Positions 1-8,880 of a stretch of DNA of 64,000 nt are shown in pieces. Source of the stretch: JAKVAV01 sp964651785 (GTDB lineage Bacteria > Bacteroidota > Bacteroidia > Flavobacteriales_D > Cryomorphaceae); contig CAZYWJ010000005.1 in assembly GCA_964651785.1 (NCBI GenBank), positions 35,306-99,305 of the forward strand, read 5' to 3'. Within the stretch, counting starts at the first letter, position 1, and each line of letters opens with the position of its first letter. The position numbers were made by a program, and so were the translations under genes. The notes under the pieces are model-generated. The model was not told the DNA's origin. It was given only the letters and a program-made list of their open reading frames with translations, and did no database searches.

Positions 1-2223
1 GAAGAAGATGAAAAACTCATTCGCGAGCTTTGCTACAAAGGCCTCGAATACCGCTATCCCGATGCCAATCAAGAGGTGATCGACCGATTGGAAAAAGAGC
101 TGGAAGTGATCACCCAAAAGGAGTTCGTTTCCTACTTTCTCATCAATTGGGATATTACCTCCTACGCGCGAAAGCAGGGCTATTTCTACGTGGGGCGGGG
201 GAGTGGTGCCAACAGCATAGTGGCTTATATCCTTCGCATCACCGATGTGGATCCCATCGAGCTGGATCTCTACTTCGAGCGATTTATCAACCTTTATCGC
301 AAGAATCCGCCCGACTTCGATATCGACTTTTCTTGGCGCGACCGTCCCGACATTACCCGCTACATCTTCGAGCGATTCGAGCACTGCGCCATTCTCGCCA
401 CGTACAATACCTTTCAATACCGCGCCGTGGTGCGCGAGTTGGGAAAAGTATTCGGGTTACCCAAAGAAGAAATTGACCTTCTCAGCAGCGGCAAGTTCAA
501 TCCTTCCAAGCTCGATCAGCTCTCCACCCTGGTCTTGCGTTACAGTCAACTCATTCACGGATTTCCGAGCCACCTCAGCCTCCATGCCGGTGGAATCCTC
601 ATCGCCGATGAGCCCATCCACACCTACTCGCCCACGTGGATGCCACCAAAGGGTTTTCCCACGGTGCAATACGATATGGTCATCGCCGAAGACATTGGTT
701 TGTACAAGTTCGACATCCTCGGACAGCGCGGACTCGGAAAGATTAAGGACAGCCTCGCCATCCTGAAGGAAAACCATCCCGACGATCCGCCCATCGACAT
801 CCACGACCTGCGGCGGTTTAAGCAGGATGAGGCCATCCGTGAAATGCTGCGTAACGGCGATGCCATCGGCTGCTTTTACGTAGAAAGTCCCGCCATGCGC
901 GTGCTGATGAAGAAACTGCGCGTCGACAATTACCTCGGGCTGGTGGCGGCCAGTTCGGTGATTCGACCGGGAGTGGCTCGCTCGGGAATGATGCGTGAGT
1001 TTATCCTCCGCTACCGCTTCCCCGAAAAGCGAAAAGAAGCTCATCCCGTGATGCTGAAAATCATGCCCGAGACCTACGGCGTGATGGTCTATCAGGAAGA
1101 CGTGATCAAAGTAGCACACTACTTCGCGGGGCTTACCCTCGGTGAGGCCGATGTGCTTCGTCGCGGGATGAGCGGGAAGTTTCGTTCCCGTGAAGAGTTT
1201 GCCAAAGCCAAAGGGAAGTTCTTCAGCAACTGCAAAAAGAAGGGCTATAAAGACGAGCTCACCGCCGAGATTTGGCGGCAGGTAGAGAGTTTTGCGGGCT
1301 ACGCTTTCGCGAAAGGGCACTCCGCCTCCTACGCGGTGGAGAGCTACCAAAGCCTCTTCCTTAAGGCGCATTATCCGCTGGAGTACATGGTGGCTACCAT
1401 CAACAATGGCGGTGGATTTTACAGCCGCGAATTCTACGTGCACGAAGCGCGGATGAAAGGAGGCGAAATCGTTCCGCCCTGCGTCAATGTGAGTCGTCAC
1501 GAGGCGGTGATTCGGGGCAAGTCCATCTACCTCGGCTTGGGGATGCTCCACGCTTTGGAAGACGAGACCATCCACCGCATCTTGCGTGCGCGCGGGCGGG
1601 ACGGCGATTTCCAAAGCCTCGACGATTTCCTCGATCGGGTGCCCATCGGGGTGGAGCAAATCGACATTTTGATTCGCATCGATGCTTTCCGCTTCACGGG
1701 AAAGAACAAGCGCGAATTGCTTTGGCAAGCTCGCTTTAAACTCGACCCCGCTAAGCGAAATATGGAACAGCAAATCCTCTTCCGCGAGCCGCGCAAGAAT
1801 TACCAACTCCCTTCCTTGGAGTCGAGCCAACTCGAAGACGCCTTCGATCAAATCGAGCTATTGGGTTTCCCCCTGGTCGACCCCTTCAGCCTCTTGGAAA
1901 AAGAGCCCGATAGCCGTTTGCTGGCCCGAGATCTGGAAAGCAGAGTGGGGCAGCAGGTCAGGATTTATGGCTACATGGTGACCCGAAAAGATACTTCCAC
2001 CGCCCGCGGCGAGCGCATGGCCTTCGGAAACTTCGTGGACTTCCGCGGCGAGTTTATCGACACCGTCCACTTTCCCCAAGTGGCGCGGCAATACCCCTTC
2101 CGCGGCCGCGGTGTCTACGTAATTGAGGGTAAAGTCACGGAGGAGTTTGACTGCTTTAGTGTGGAGGTGGAAAGGATGGAGAAGGTGAAGTTGGTTCCTG
2201 ATGCGAGGTATGTTGAAAATTGA
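1..2223 (+). CDS. dnaE: DNA polymerase III alpha subunit, second/error-prone type (5' end outside window)
   Basis: C-family replicative polymerase catalytic subunit, here the C-terminal 740 residues; the frame is open from base 1, so the N-terminal PHP domain lies before the window. Visible motifs are GRGSGANSIVAY (bases about 193-228) and PDFDIDF (310-330), which carries two palm aspartates, then YQEDVIKVA and LRRGMSG. The C-terminus has an OB-fold-like region (QVRIYGYMVTRKDT) and stops soon after, without the long tau-binding tail of the main replicative DnaE. That fits the shorter second DnaE (ImuC/DnaE2-like) found in many Bacteroidota; the error-prone role is inferred. A decayed copy of its last 175 codons lies downstream at about 4041-4710. 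Confidence 0.93.
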   Translation, partial: EEDEKLIRELCYKGLEYRYPDANQEVIDRLEKELEVITQKEFVSYFLINWDITSYARKQGYFYVGRGSGANSIVAYILRITDVDPIELDLYFERFINLYRKNPPDFDIDFSWRDRPDITRYIFERFEHCAILATYNTFQYRAVVRELGKVFGLPKEEIDLLSSGKFNPSKLDQLSTLVLRYSQLIHGFPSHLSLHAGGILIADEPIHTYSPTWMPPKGFPTVQYDMVIAEDIGLYKFDILGQRGLGKIKDSLAILKENHPDDPPIDIHDLRRFKQDEAIREMLRNGDAIGCFYVESPAMRVLMKKLRVDNYLGLVAASSVIRPGVARSGMMREFILRYRFPEKRKEAHPVMLKIMPETYGVMVYQEDVIKVAHYFAGLTLGEADVLRRGMSGKFRSREEFAKAKGKFFSNCKKKGYKDELTAEIWRQVESFAGYAFAKGHSASYAVESYQSLFLKAHYPLEYMVATINNGGGFYSREFYVHEARMKGGEIVPPCVNVSRHEAVIRGKSIYLGLGMLHALEDETIHRILRARGRDGDFQSLDDFLDRVPIGVEQIDILIRIDAFRFTGKNKRELLWQARFKLDPAKRNMEQQILFREPRKNYQLPSLESSQLEDAFDQIELLGFPLVDPFSLLEKEPDSRLLARDLESRVGQQVRIYGYMVTRKDTSTARGERMAFGNFVDFRGEFIDTVHFPQVARQYPFRGRGVYVIEGKVTEEFDCFSVEVERMEKVKLVPDARYVEN

Positions 2224-2259
2224 TTATTTGTAGGGATAGTGAATTCTATCCTTTGGAGA

Positions 2260-2293
2260 GCTGTTAGCTATTAGCTTTTAGCCGCTAGCTGTC
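2260..2293. repeat. Intergenic AGCTA-rich patch
   Basis: Low-complexity stretch built from TTAGC/TAGCC/CTAGC words just after dnaE. Similar patches occur at 4748-4780, 4983-4996, 7094-7117, 8785-8804 and 37208-37231, all in or at the edge of intergenic gaps. Function unknown; described as a dispersed degenerate repeat. Confidence 0.5.
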
Positions 2294-2446
2294 TTGAGTC
2301 CTCATGATATAGCTTGACAGGCTACCTACCTAAAGCCTAAAAACGGTCATTCCGATGAATTGCGTTTCGTTAATAAGCGGAACTAAAATACGCTATGAAA
2401 AAAGCGATAAGCTAAACTTTACGAATGATACACGTCCGGTGAAAGC

Positions 2447-3895
2447 TTAATCGACATGTTTTCTATCCAAGGTGTTAGCTCCAACCGCAAAAGCATAAAC
2501 TGCAGCCGGGTAAAAATTCAAATGTATACCATCGTGAACTTGATCTTCATGTTTATCGATAGAAGTGACAACCGCATCAGTCATTCTATTTGCATGGCAG
2601 AATTCGAAAAGACTCTTCAGGCTTCGAGGTTTTTTGACATATCGATTGCTCCACTTTACTTCAACGCACCATTTTGGGTTTAAGCCTTTTTTATCGAGCA
2701 TCACCATATCCACTTCTCCATTTCTTCTGCCTTTGCTCCAACGGGCATAGTACAGCTCTGCATTTTCTCGATGAAGCCATTGTGAAAAAATAGCCGTTTC
2801 AACCATATTGCCCGCGTCTTCATCTAAAGGTTGAATGGGGGAAAACAGGGCCGTTCTCAAAGATGGATTGGTGAGGTATATTTTAAAGACGGTGATTCGC
2901 TTAAAGTGTTTTGAATTCACATCTATTTTGTGAATGACCTTGATGAGAAAAGCGGCCTCTAAATATTCAAGGTATCGCCTTATTTTTTGTTTTTCAAGAC
3001 TACTTTCCGCTGCCATTTTCTCCCAAGAAAATTCTTTTCCGGTGTTATAAGCCAAATAAGTAAAAAAGCGATTCAACTCTTGCACGTTTGTGATTCCGTA
3101 TAGACCCGGAAGGTCGCGCAGGAGCACTTTATCAATGATGTCGCTTTTTATGAAACTCGGCATATTACTTCGAATCGTTTCATTGAAGATTACTTCAGGA
3201 TAACCGCCGTAGTTCAGATAGTTAAAGAATTGGACATTTAGTTCTTTTACGTCTATGGCCGTATAGAAGGGATAGGTTTCATTTCTGTAGGTTGTAGTTG
3301 ATTTCTTTATCAAGTTTTGTAAATCCTGTAAATAAAGAAACTCTTGAAAAGTAAGTGGTGGGAGCATGAAGTCGTGAAAACGACCGGCTCCACTTTCCGT
3401 ACTTTTTAAGCGCAAGGCCGCGGCCGCAGATCCGGATACAATAAACTTTGTGTTCGGATAGGTATCGACGAGAACCTTTAAATGTCTTTCCCAATCATTC
3501 AAATATTGAATTTCGTCAAAAAAGACGTATTGGCCATCGGGATTGTCATTTCCCGAAGCTTGCCTTACTAAGTCAAATAGTTCTTCTAAGCCTTTGTTAT
3601 TATAGATAGGATTGTCAATGCCTATAAAAGAAATGTTGTTGGCGGCTATTCCTTGTGTGATCAACTCTTGGATGGCCTGGTGCATCATTACGGTTTTTCC
3701 GACACGCCTCGGCCCCATTAAAATTACTGCTCTTTTTACTGTAATTTCGTTCACCTGCAGCATAAAGAGTTTAAAGTACAAGCGCCGTTTCATCTCCCTG
3801 TATGTCTGATTAATTTCACGCGATTTCCACCAGCGATTTTCGATTCTCAGTCTGTCAAGAATTCTTGAATCCGGGATAAGAAAGGGATTAAACAT
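2447..3895 (-). CDS. AAA-family ATPase with C-terminal DUF4143
   Basis: Predicted 482-residue P-loop ATPase of the AAA_14/DUF4143 family. Walker A GPRRVGKT is at residues 61-68 and a Walker B-like YVFFDEIQ ends near residue 130 (acidic pair D127-E128); SGSAAAALRLKS near 160-170 resembles a sensor-1 segment, and the C-terminal half has the mixed DUF4143 fold with CVEVKWS near 425, a nuclease-like E-x-K pattern. The cellular role of this family is poorly known; members are often in variable genome regions. Base composition is clearly more AT-rich than the GC-rich dnaE beside it. It sits between the intact dnaE end and the decayed dnaE copy, so it probably arrived by recombination at dnaE. Confidence 0.88.
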   Translation of the reverse strand: MFNPFLIPDSRILDRLRIENRWWKSREINQTYREMKRRLYFKLFMLQVNEITVKRAVILMGPRRVGKTVMMHQAIQELITQGIAANNISFIGIDNPIYNNKGLEELFDLVRQASGNDNPDGQYVFFDEIQYLNDWERHLKVLVDTYPNTKFIVSGSAAAALRLKSTESGAGRFHDFMLPPLTFQEFLYLQDLQNLIKKSTTTYRNETYPFYTAIDVKELNVQFFNYLNYGGYPEVIFNETIRSNMPSFIKSDIIDKVLLRDLPGLYGITNVQELNRFFTYLAYNTGKEFSWEKMAAESSLEKQKIRRYLEYLEAAFLIKVIHKIDVNSKHFKRITVFKIYLTNPSLRTALFSPIQPLDEDAGNMVETAIFSQWLHRENAELYYARWSKGRRNGEVDMVMLDKKGLNPKWCVEVKWSNRYVKKPRSLKSLFEFCHANRMTDAVVTSIDKHEDQVHDGIHLNFYPAAVYAFAVGANTLDRKHVD

Positions 3896-4040
3896 GTCGA
3901 CTTATTTTAACTTGAATGTAAATATAAGCATATTGAATTATTCTTAAATATGCAAAATTTGTAAATTTAACCTGTTTATTCGGGTTGGATCGTGCTTAGA
4001 TCGACTTTATTTTCATGTCAATGCATTCAACAGAAAAAAT

Positions 4041-4710
4041 AAACAAGCCCTTTTGTGGCAAGGGCGCTATAAACTCAATATCACCAAGCGCAATATGGAT
4101 CAGTAAATCCTCTTCCGCGAGCCTCGTAGGGATTATCAACTCCCCTCCTTTGAGTCGAGCCAACTCGAAGACGCTTTCGATCAGATCGAACTCTTGGGCT
4201 TTTCGCTGGTCGATCCCTTCAGTTTATTGGAAAAAGAGCCCATAGTCGCCTCTTGGCTCGCGACCGGCCTCAGAGGGTGGGGCAGCGGGTGCGCATCTAC
4301 GGCTACATGGTGACCCGAAAAGATACGAGTACCGCCAAGGGTGAGCGCATGGCCTTCGGAAACTTCGTGGACTTCCGCGGTGAGTTTATCGACACGGTTC
4401 ACTTTCCGCAGGTCGCCCGGTTATACCCTTTCCGCNNNNNNNNNNNNNNNNNNNNNNNNNNNNNNNNNNNNNNNNNNNNNNNNNNNNNNNNNNNNNNNNN
4501 NNNNNNNNNNNNNNNNNNNNNNNNNNNNNNNNNNNTGAGTTTATCGACACGGTTCACTTTCCGCAGGTCGCCCGGTTATACCCTTTCCGCGGCCGCGGAG
4601 TCTATGTCATTGAGGGCAAGGTCACGGAGGAGTTTGATTGTTTTAGTGTGGAGGTGGAAAGGATGGAGAAGGTGAAACTCCTCCCTGATGCCAGATACGT
4701 TGAAAATTGA
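4041..4710 (+). pseudogene. Decayed second copy of the dnaE 3' end
   Basis: Aligns with dnaE bases about 1702-2223 and continues about 13 bases past the stop (TTATTTGTAGGGAT is shared). Disablements are an in-frame TAA (CAG TAA ATC, where dnaE has CAG CAA ATC), a 1-base deletion near 4243 (CCCATAG versus CCCGATAG), and the absence of everything upstream. When the N gap is closed by its 55-bp overlap, the last 40 codons differ from dnaE mostly at silent sites, with one amino-acid change (V to L). The copy therefore came from a diverged homologue that had been under selection, not from a recent tandem duplication. No separate product is expected. Confidence 0.85.
4436..4535. other. Assembly gap (100 N) with identical 55-bp flanks
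   Basis: Bases 4381-4435 and 4536-4590 are the same 55 bases. Overlapping them removes the gap and one copy and restores the dnaE-like frame across the junction. The gap is best read as two contigs that overlap by one k-mer, not as missing sequence. Confidence 0.9.
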
Positions 4711-5203
4711 TTATTTGTAGGGATCCTGCCTTGCGGCTTCGGAGGGCTTTTAGCTGTTGGCTTCTAGCCACTAGCTGCTCCTCTTACAGTCACAATTATC
4801 TCAAAAGACGGAATATTATCACCCTTTGTGCGATAGCTCGCGGGTGGCGGAGGGGGTGCCGACGAAGGAGGTGGGGGTGGATGATTCGCTACAAGCTTCC
4901 AACCGACTTTCTTGTATTTCAAATCCAATTTTATAAGTCAACCACGCTCGATAATCGGCAGTATTTAGCCCTCACGAAAAATGGTTAGCGGCTAGAAACC
5001 ACGGGTTAAAAGCTTGTGTATTGTTGAAAAGATTGGAAAAAACGAAGTAAAGCGAGCAGCGAAAAATCACTACCTTAGATAAACGCGATGTAGAGGAGGT
5101 GAGATCAGTGAAATCAGGATTTTCGCAAGTAGTGTTATGAAGCCAGTTTTAAGGTGATAACGCTGTATTTTGTTTGATTATGAACTAGTTGTATGGCATT
5201 AAA
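4711..5203. other. 493-bp gap without a convincing gene
   Basis: Holds two AGCTA-rich patches (4748-4780, 4983-4996) and a G-rich strip near 4840-4880. A 54-codon open frame on the plus strand (4775-4936) has no start codon and no recognisable motif. Near 5103-5120 there is an ATCAGTGAAATCAG word that resembles half of the palindrome at 46514-46529. No gene is called. Confidence 0.5.
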
Positions 5204-5938
5204 ATGAACGAGAATCTTAACATATTCAGAGAATTCGACCAGTTGGTCAGGAATCAATATGATTCTATTCCGCTTCGACACCTTGGTGATGTCAATTTCG
5301 GAGATGAGAATTCTATCAGCTTCTTTAGTCGAATTATCAGATCAAAACAAAGCTTGAAACCTTTCGAATACTCCGACTTTAAATTTTTCGATGAACTGCA
5401 ATTCATTTCTAAAGACATAAAGTACTATACCGCTTTACTTTATTATTTCAGGCCTTTTATAACCGACTCTTCTATTTCTGGAACGTATTATCAAACTCCA
5501 GAAGACAGACGCTACATGATGTTTGCGAGTGTCTGTTTTCAAGCGGTGTATAATTATTGGGACAGAATTGGTGACTTGCTCGACAAATTTTTTAAAACAG
5601 GTCTTCATGATTCGTCAGTTTATCTCTCGAGAGTTCTCAATAACTTTCCCAAAGAATACAAGAACTCTGAAAATTTTAAATGGCTCAGTAACACTTATCA
5701 AACTGACATAAAAAATTTCTTAGGCCAGAGAGACAATATTGTTCATGCCTATCAACTTGAATGTGAGTATTACTGGAAAGTAATTGAAGCGAAAATGGAT
5801 ACACTCAAAACCTCAGAGATTCAAAAAGAAAAGGAAAGTTTTCCTGAAATTTTTAAAAATCAGACTGAGTTAATGATTTCAGGTTTTGAGTATTCTTTGA
5901 GATTAATTAATGAACTTCCTGACAAAAAGGAAAAATGA
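5204..5938 (+). CDS. HEPN-domain protein (Cthe_2314-like)
   Basis: 244-residue, mostly helical soluble protein. The segment around residues 170-190 carries RDNIVH (R176 to H181), the R-x4-H signature of HEPN nucleases, preceded by a long helix with NYWDRIGDLLDKF. This pattern matches Cthe_2314-like HEPN proteins, which are mostly uncharacterised; HEPN domains are often RNases in toxin or defence systems, but no antitoxin or nucleotidyltransferase partner lies next to it. ATG at 5204 is chosen over the TTG at 5189. The gene is alone, AT-rich, and followed by an imperfect hairpin (5953-6008) like an integron-type recombination site, so it may be a captured cassette. Function is inferred. Confidence 0.75.
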   Translation: MNENLNIFREFDQLVRNQYDSIPLRHLGDVNFGDENSISFFSRIIRSKQSLKPFEYSDFKFFDELQFISKDIKYYTALLYYFRPFITDSSISGTYYQTPEDRRYMMFASVCFQAVYNYWDRIGDLLDKFFKTGLHDSSVYLSRVLNNFPKEYKNSENFKWLSNTYQTDIKNFLGQRDNIVHAYQLECEYYWKVIEAKMDTLKTSEIQKEKESFPEIFKNQTELMISGFEYSLRLINELPDKKEK

Positions 5939-5952
5939 AAACGCCATACAAC

Positions 5953-6008
5953 AACGCATATAGTGCATGGCTTCCTCACGTCAGCCACGACACCATATGC
6001 AAAACGTT
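5953..6008. repeat. Imperfect inverted repeat, attC-like hairpin
   Basis: Left arm AACGCATATAGTGCATGGC pairs imperfectly with right arm CACCATATGCAAAACGTT around a short spacer. It lies between the HEPN stop and the next start. AACG and CGTT sit at the two tips as in integron attC sites, but the full RYYYAAC/GTTRRRY core is not satisfied, so this is only suggestive. Confidence 0.35.
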
Positions 6009-6017
6009 CAACCTTAA

Positions 6018-6968
6018 ATGACGATGAACCTTAAATTTCCACCTTATTCTGCCAATATTAAGTCAAGAGTGCTGCTTGGAATCGTTGTCTTTCTTTTACT
6101 CACAGTTGACTCATTTTCTCAAGTCACTTCCAGAGTGAGTGATGAAAAAACCAATAAACCAATCCCTTTCGCCAGTATTTGGATTCGAGGCACTCAGATC
6201 GGAACGACGTCTGCGGCCGATGGTTCTTTTCAAATTGATACGGGTGAGGACGACAGTCTGGTATTTTCAGCAGTCGGTTATGCAAGGAGAGTTTTAGCTG
6301 TAAACAATGTTGTAGACACAGTTCGTTTGACCTCAAGCGTGATCGAGTTGAGTGAGGTAACGATCAGTCCTTCAGCGGCTCGGTTTCTCAAATTGGGTGG
6401 AGTAAACAGAAAGGATATTGAGGTACATTGGCGGCCTTCAGTTTCCTGGAGTGTTGGTCGGTATTTTGAATACAATCAGGAGATCGCTGAGACTCCCTAC
6501 ATCAAAAATTTATCGATTGTTACTACGAGCAAACTAAAGGAATCTACCGTGAAGATTCTTCTATATCAGCTTGATGAAGACGGGCAACCCGCGAGTTTAA
6601 TCCACGATGAAAACATTATTGCCACTGTGAAAAAAGGGAAGCGAGAACAAACCTTGGTTGATCTTTCTGAATTGTTTCTCCGCTTTCCCAAAAATGGACT
6701 ATTGGTAGCCGTGGAAGCAATAAATCTTGAGTCCAATATTTACCATTTTACAAAGAAGATTTGTAACAAGGAAACGGGAAAGTGTAAAAAACAAAAGTTT
6801 AACTCATTGCAGCCAAAATGGGGATCCCTCCCTAGATCTTACAATTCTTACGCTTGGATTTACAGAGATGAAAAATGGGTAAAACTCGGCGATCATTTGG
6901 ATGAGTTTACAGAAGAAGGAAAGCGATATGGAGGGGCACTCGCCGTGGATCTCACACTGAGTGATTGA
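6018..6968 (+). CDS. Exported carboxypeptidase-regulatory-like domain protein
   Basis: 316 residues. An N-terminal hydrophobic segment (about residues 15-35, ending DSFSQV) fits a signal peptide. Residues about 36-115 form a CarboxypepD_reg-like beta-sandwich with the typical N-terminal pattern (NKPIPFASIWIRGTQIGTTS, then ADGSF and a VGY segment), as seen at the front of TonB-dependent receptors; here no barrel follows. The C-terminal 200 residues are of unknown fold, with one KKICNKETGKCKKQK cysteine pair. Probably a cell-surface or periplasmic protein. ATG at 6018 and 6024 are both possible starts. Function unknown. Confidence 0.75.
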   Translation: MTMNLKFPPYSANIKSRVLLGIVVFLLLTVDSFSQVTSRVSDEKTNKPIPFASIWIRGTQIGTTSAADGSFQIDTGEDDSLVFSAVGYARRVLAVNNVVDTVRLTSSVIELSEVTISPSAARFLKLGGVNRKDIEVHWRPSVSWSVGRYFEYNQEIAETPYIKNLSIVTTSKLKESTVKILLYQLDEDGQPASLIHDENIIATVKKGKREQTLVDLSELFLRFPKNGLLVAVEAINLESNIYHFTKKICNKETGKCKKQKFNSLQPKWGSLPRSYNSYAWIYRDEKWVKLGDHLDEFTEEGKRYGGALAVDLTLSD

Positions 6969-7093
6969 TTCCCTGGTATCAACTCTAAACACTCGGCTGC
7001 GCTTTGTTGCATGAGTAACGACAGAATCTGTTGCAGACCACTTTATTTGTGTAGCCGAAGTAGATTGAGAACCTTAACTATGATGTCGCTTTA

Positions 7094-7117
7094 TTTAGCT
7101 AGCGGCTAAAGGCTAAA
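7094..7117. repeat. AGCTA-rich patch overlapping a CDS end
   Basis: TTTAGCTAGCGGCTAAAGGC belongs to the same patch family as 2260-2293. It supplies the last six residues (GLAFSR) and the stop codon of the minus-strand acyltransferase, so the patch appears to have changed that protein's C-terminus. Confidence 0.45.
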
Positions 7118-8601
7118 CCATCCTCGTATTCTTTCCTCAACCCATCCAGCTCCGCAATCAACTCATCCCTTTGCATCAAAATCATTTGATAAGCCTCAGG
7201 TCGGCGCCTGCGGCGGTTGATGACTCTGACCATGCGGACGAAGTCGAACCACAATCGGGCGTAGCGGGCCGCATAGACTCCGAATCCGTAGCCAACCACG
7301 ATGAGAACGGGAATCAACCAAGCTGAACCGGTAAAGGCCGTCAGTGTCAGGGACAGCAAAAGATACCAGATCAGGAAAACCGCCATTCCGATAATGAAAA
7401 TCATGGAGGCCAAAAAGGAAGGGTTGAGCTTGCCGGCCTTGTAAGTTGCCGAAAATTTCGGGCGCATGTATTTTTCAAAAGCCCATTTTGAGGTCATTAA
7501 TGGAAGGATGTTGATCGTCCAAGCGATAAGAAAAAGGGGAAGACCAAGCAGCAGCCTGATCAGGAGAATCGTCGGCCAACGATATCCTCCCATGTACCTC
7601 AGGTCGAGTTTATGTTTTTTCAGATTCTTTTTAAGCGCCGCCGCTTTGGAGGTGATCTCCTCCAGCTTTTCGGGCTTGTGCTGATGGAAAAAATGAACGG
7701 CCTCCAGTATCTCTTTTTGTAAAAGGTAAATGCGGGCGGTTTCGTCCTTGGAAAGATCCTTTCTGGTTCTCAAATGTCCGACATAAATAAGATACACATC
7801 TCTTGCTATCTGAGAGAAGTCATCTTTATCGAAATGAAAAACCAGTTCAGCCATTTTGTCCCGGATGCGCTCGGTCATGGCTCTGACCTTTTCCTTCTCA
7901 TCGGTCTCCTTGATATCCCCAAAATCAATCGGGTCGCCCAAGTGCACGATGACATCGCTTTGGAAGCGTCTCGGGTCGTAGTAATTCAATCCCAGCGGAA
8001 CGATTTTCACATTTTCCCAATCGGCGTCGGTATTTTTCAAAAAAGCATCGCCCCCGATTTTGATTCGGGCCGTTCCCGTTTTTAGCTCCCGGATATGCGC
8101 CACCGTAACGCTGGTCCCTTCGGGATAGATTACAATCCTCTTTCCTTTGGCCAAAGCTTGGTAGCATTGTTCGAATACATCATCATTGGAAGCCTCTCCC
8201 CCTTGTTTCAGCCAAGGACGGGCTACGGGAATCATATTGAAGTGTTTTCGGAAAACGTAATTTTTAAAACCATTGCCAAACCACTCCGCCGCGGCCAGGT
8301 AGTAGAGTTTAGGTCGCTGATGGGTAGCCAAAAGCAAAGGATCTAAAGCCGCATTGGGGTGGTTGGAAACGTAGATGATCGGCCCCTCGAGTTCTAAATT
8401 CTCTTGCCCGACGATGACGATATTTCTGAACCAGGCTCGGAGAAACCAACGGATTAGGGGTCTGAGGATGTAGTAGAGCAATGTTTTTTCGCGGAGTTTA
8501 ACGGCGTAAGATATGTCAGAATCAGTTAAAGTCCCGTTTCGCGTTGAATTGGCTGAAAACTTCAGGCTCCAAGCTAACCCTCTTGCAGTTACATTTTTCA
8601 T
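7099..8601 (-). CDS. PlsC-like lysophospholipid acyltransferase family protein
   Basis: 500-residue membrane protein. The acyltransferase domain is N-terminal: NHPNAALDP (residues 80-88) is the catalytic His/Asp block in the longer-spaced form used by this subfamily, and YPEGTS (159-164) is the substrate-binding motif. Hydrophobic segments around residues 350-370 and 395-445 suggest a membrane-anchored C-terminal half. Expected reaction is acyl transfer to a lysophospholipid or glycerol phosphate acceptor at the inner membrane; the exact acceptor cannot be told. Residues before about 35 are less well supported, but no other start codon is near. The stop lies inside an AGCTA repeat patch. Confidence 0.85.
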   Translation of the reverse strand: MKNVTARGLAWSLKFSANSTRNGTLTDSDISYAVKLREKTLLYYILRPLIRWFLRAWFRNIVIVGQENLELEGPIIYVSNHPNAALDPLLLATHQRPKLYYLAAAEWFGNGFKNYVFRKHFNMIPVARPWLKQGGEASNDDVFEQCYQALAKGKRIVIYPEGTSVTVAHIRELKTGTARIKIGGDAFLKNTDADWENVKIVPLGLNYYDPRRFQSDVIVHLGDPIDFGDIKETDEKEKVRAMTERIRDKMAELVFHFDKDDFSQIARDVYLIYVGHLRTRKDLSKDETARIYLLQKEILEAVHFFHQHKPEKLEEITSKAAALKKNLKKHKLDLRYMGGYRWPTILLIRLLLGLPLFLIAWTINILPLMTSKWAFEKYMRPKFSATYKAGKLNPSFLASMIFIIGMAVFLIWYLLLSLTLTAFTGSAWLIPVLIVVGYGFGVYAARYARLWFDFVRMVRVINRRRRRPEAYQMILMQRDELIAELDGLRKEYEDGLAFSR

Positions 8602-8784
8602 ATAACGCCATCTCTTTACTTCTTCATTATAGACTTCGGTTTTCGTTACGATATGCGGTGTCCCGGCTGATTAAACTAACTTTTGATACCCGTTTCCTGC
8701 CTTTCAGCCTTCGAGTGAAATTCTTGCGCTAGCCAAAGGAAGTTCCAATTGCAAATATGAAGCACCCTTCTGGGAAAAATCGCC

Positions 8785-8804
8785 TGCAGCTGGCAGCTTG
8801 CAGC
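8785..8804. repeat. AGC-rich intergenic patch
   Basis: CAGCTGGCAGCTTGCAGCC in the divergent gap between the acyltransferase and pfkA; a weaker member of the patch family listed at 2260-2293. Confidence 0.3.
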
Positions 8805-8880
8805 CAATCCGTTCCATGCTGAGTAAAACCCAAAACATTACACTTCATTAAATTCGTCCCCACCAAGAAGAACCCAAAAA

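Noticed and set aside
457..1851. 464-codon open frame antisense to dnaE
   Set aside because: It lies fully inside a recognised polymerase gene, has no motif or leader, and arises from the GC-rich codon pattern of dnaE.
4253..4435. Open frame in the dnaE copy as a separate small gene
   Set aside because: It is the OB-fold piece of a polymerase with a stop and deletion upstream and no start of its own.
4840..4880. G-rich strip as a G-quadruplex or promoter element
   Set aside because: Only irregular G runs, next to no gene start; no supporting context.
5953..6008. A true integron attC site
   Set aside because: The RYYYAAC/GTTRRRY core is not met and no integrase is in the window; kept only as attC-like.
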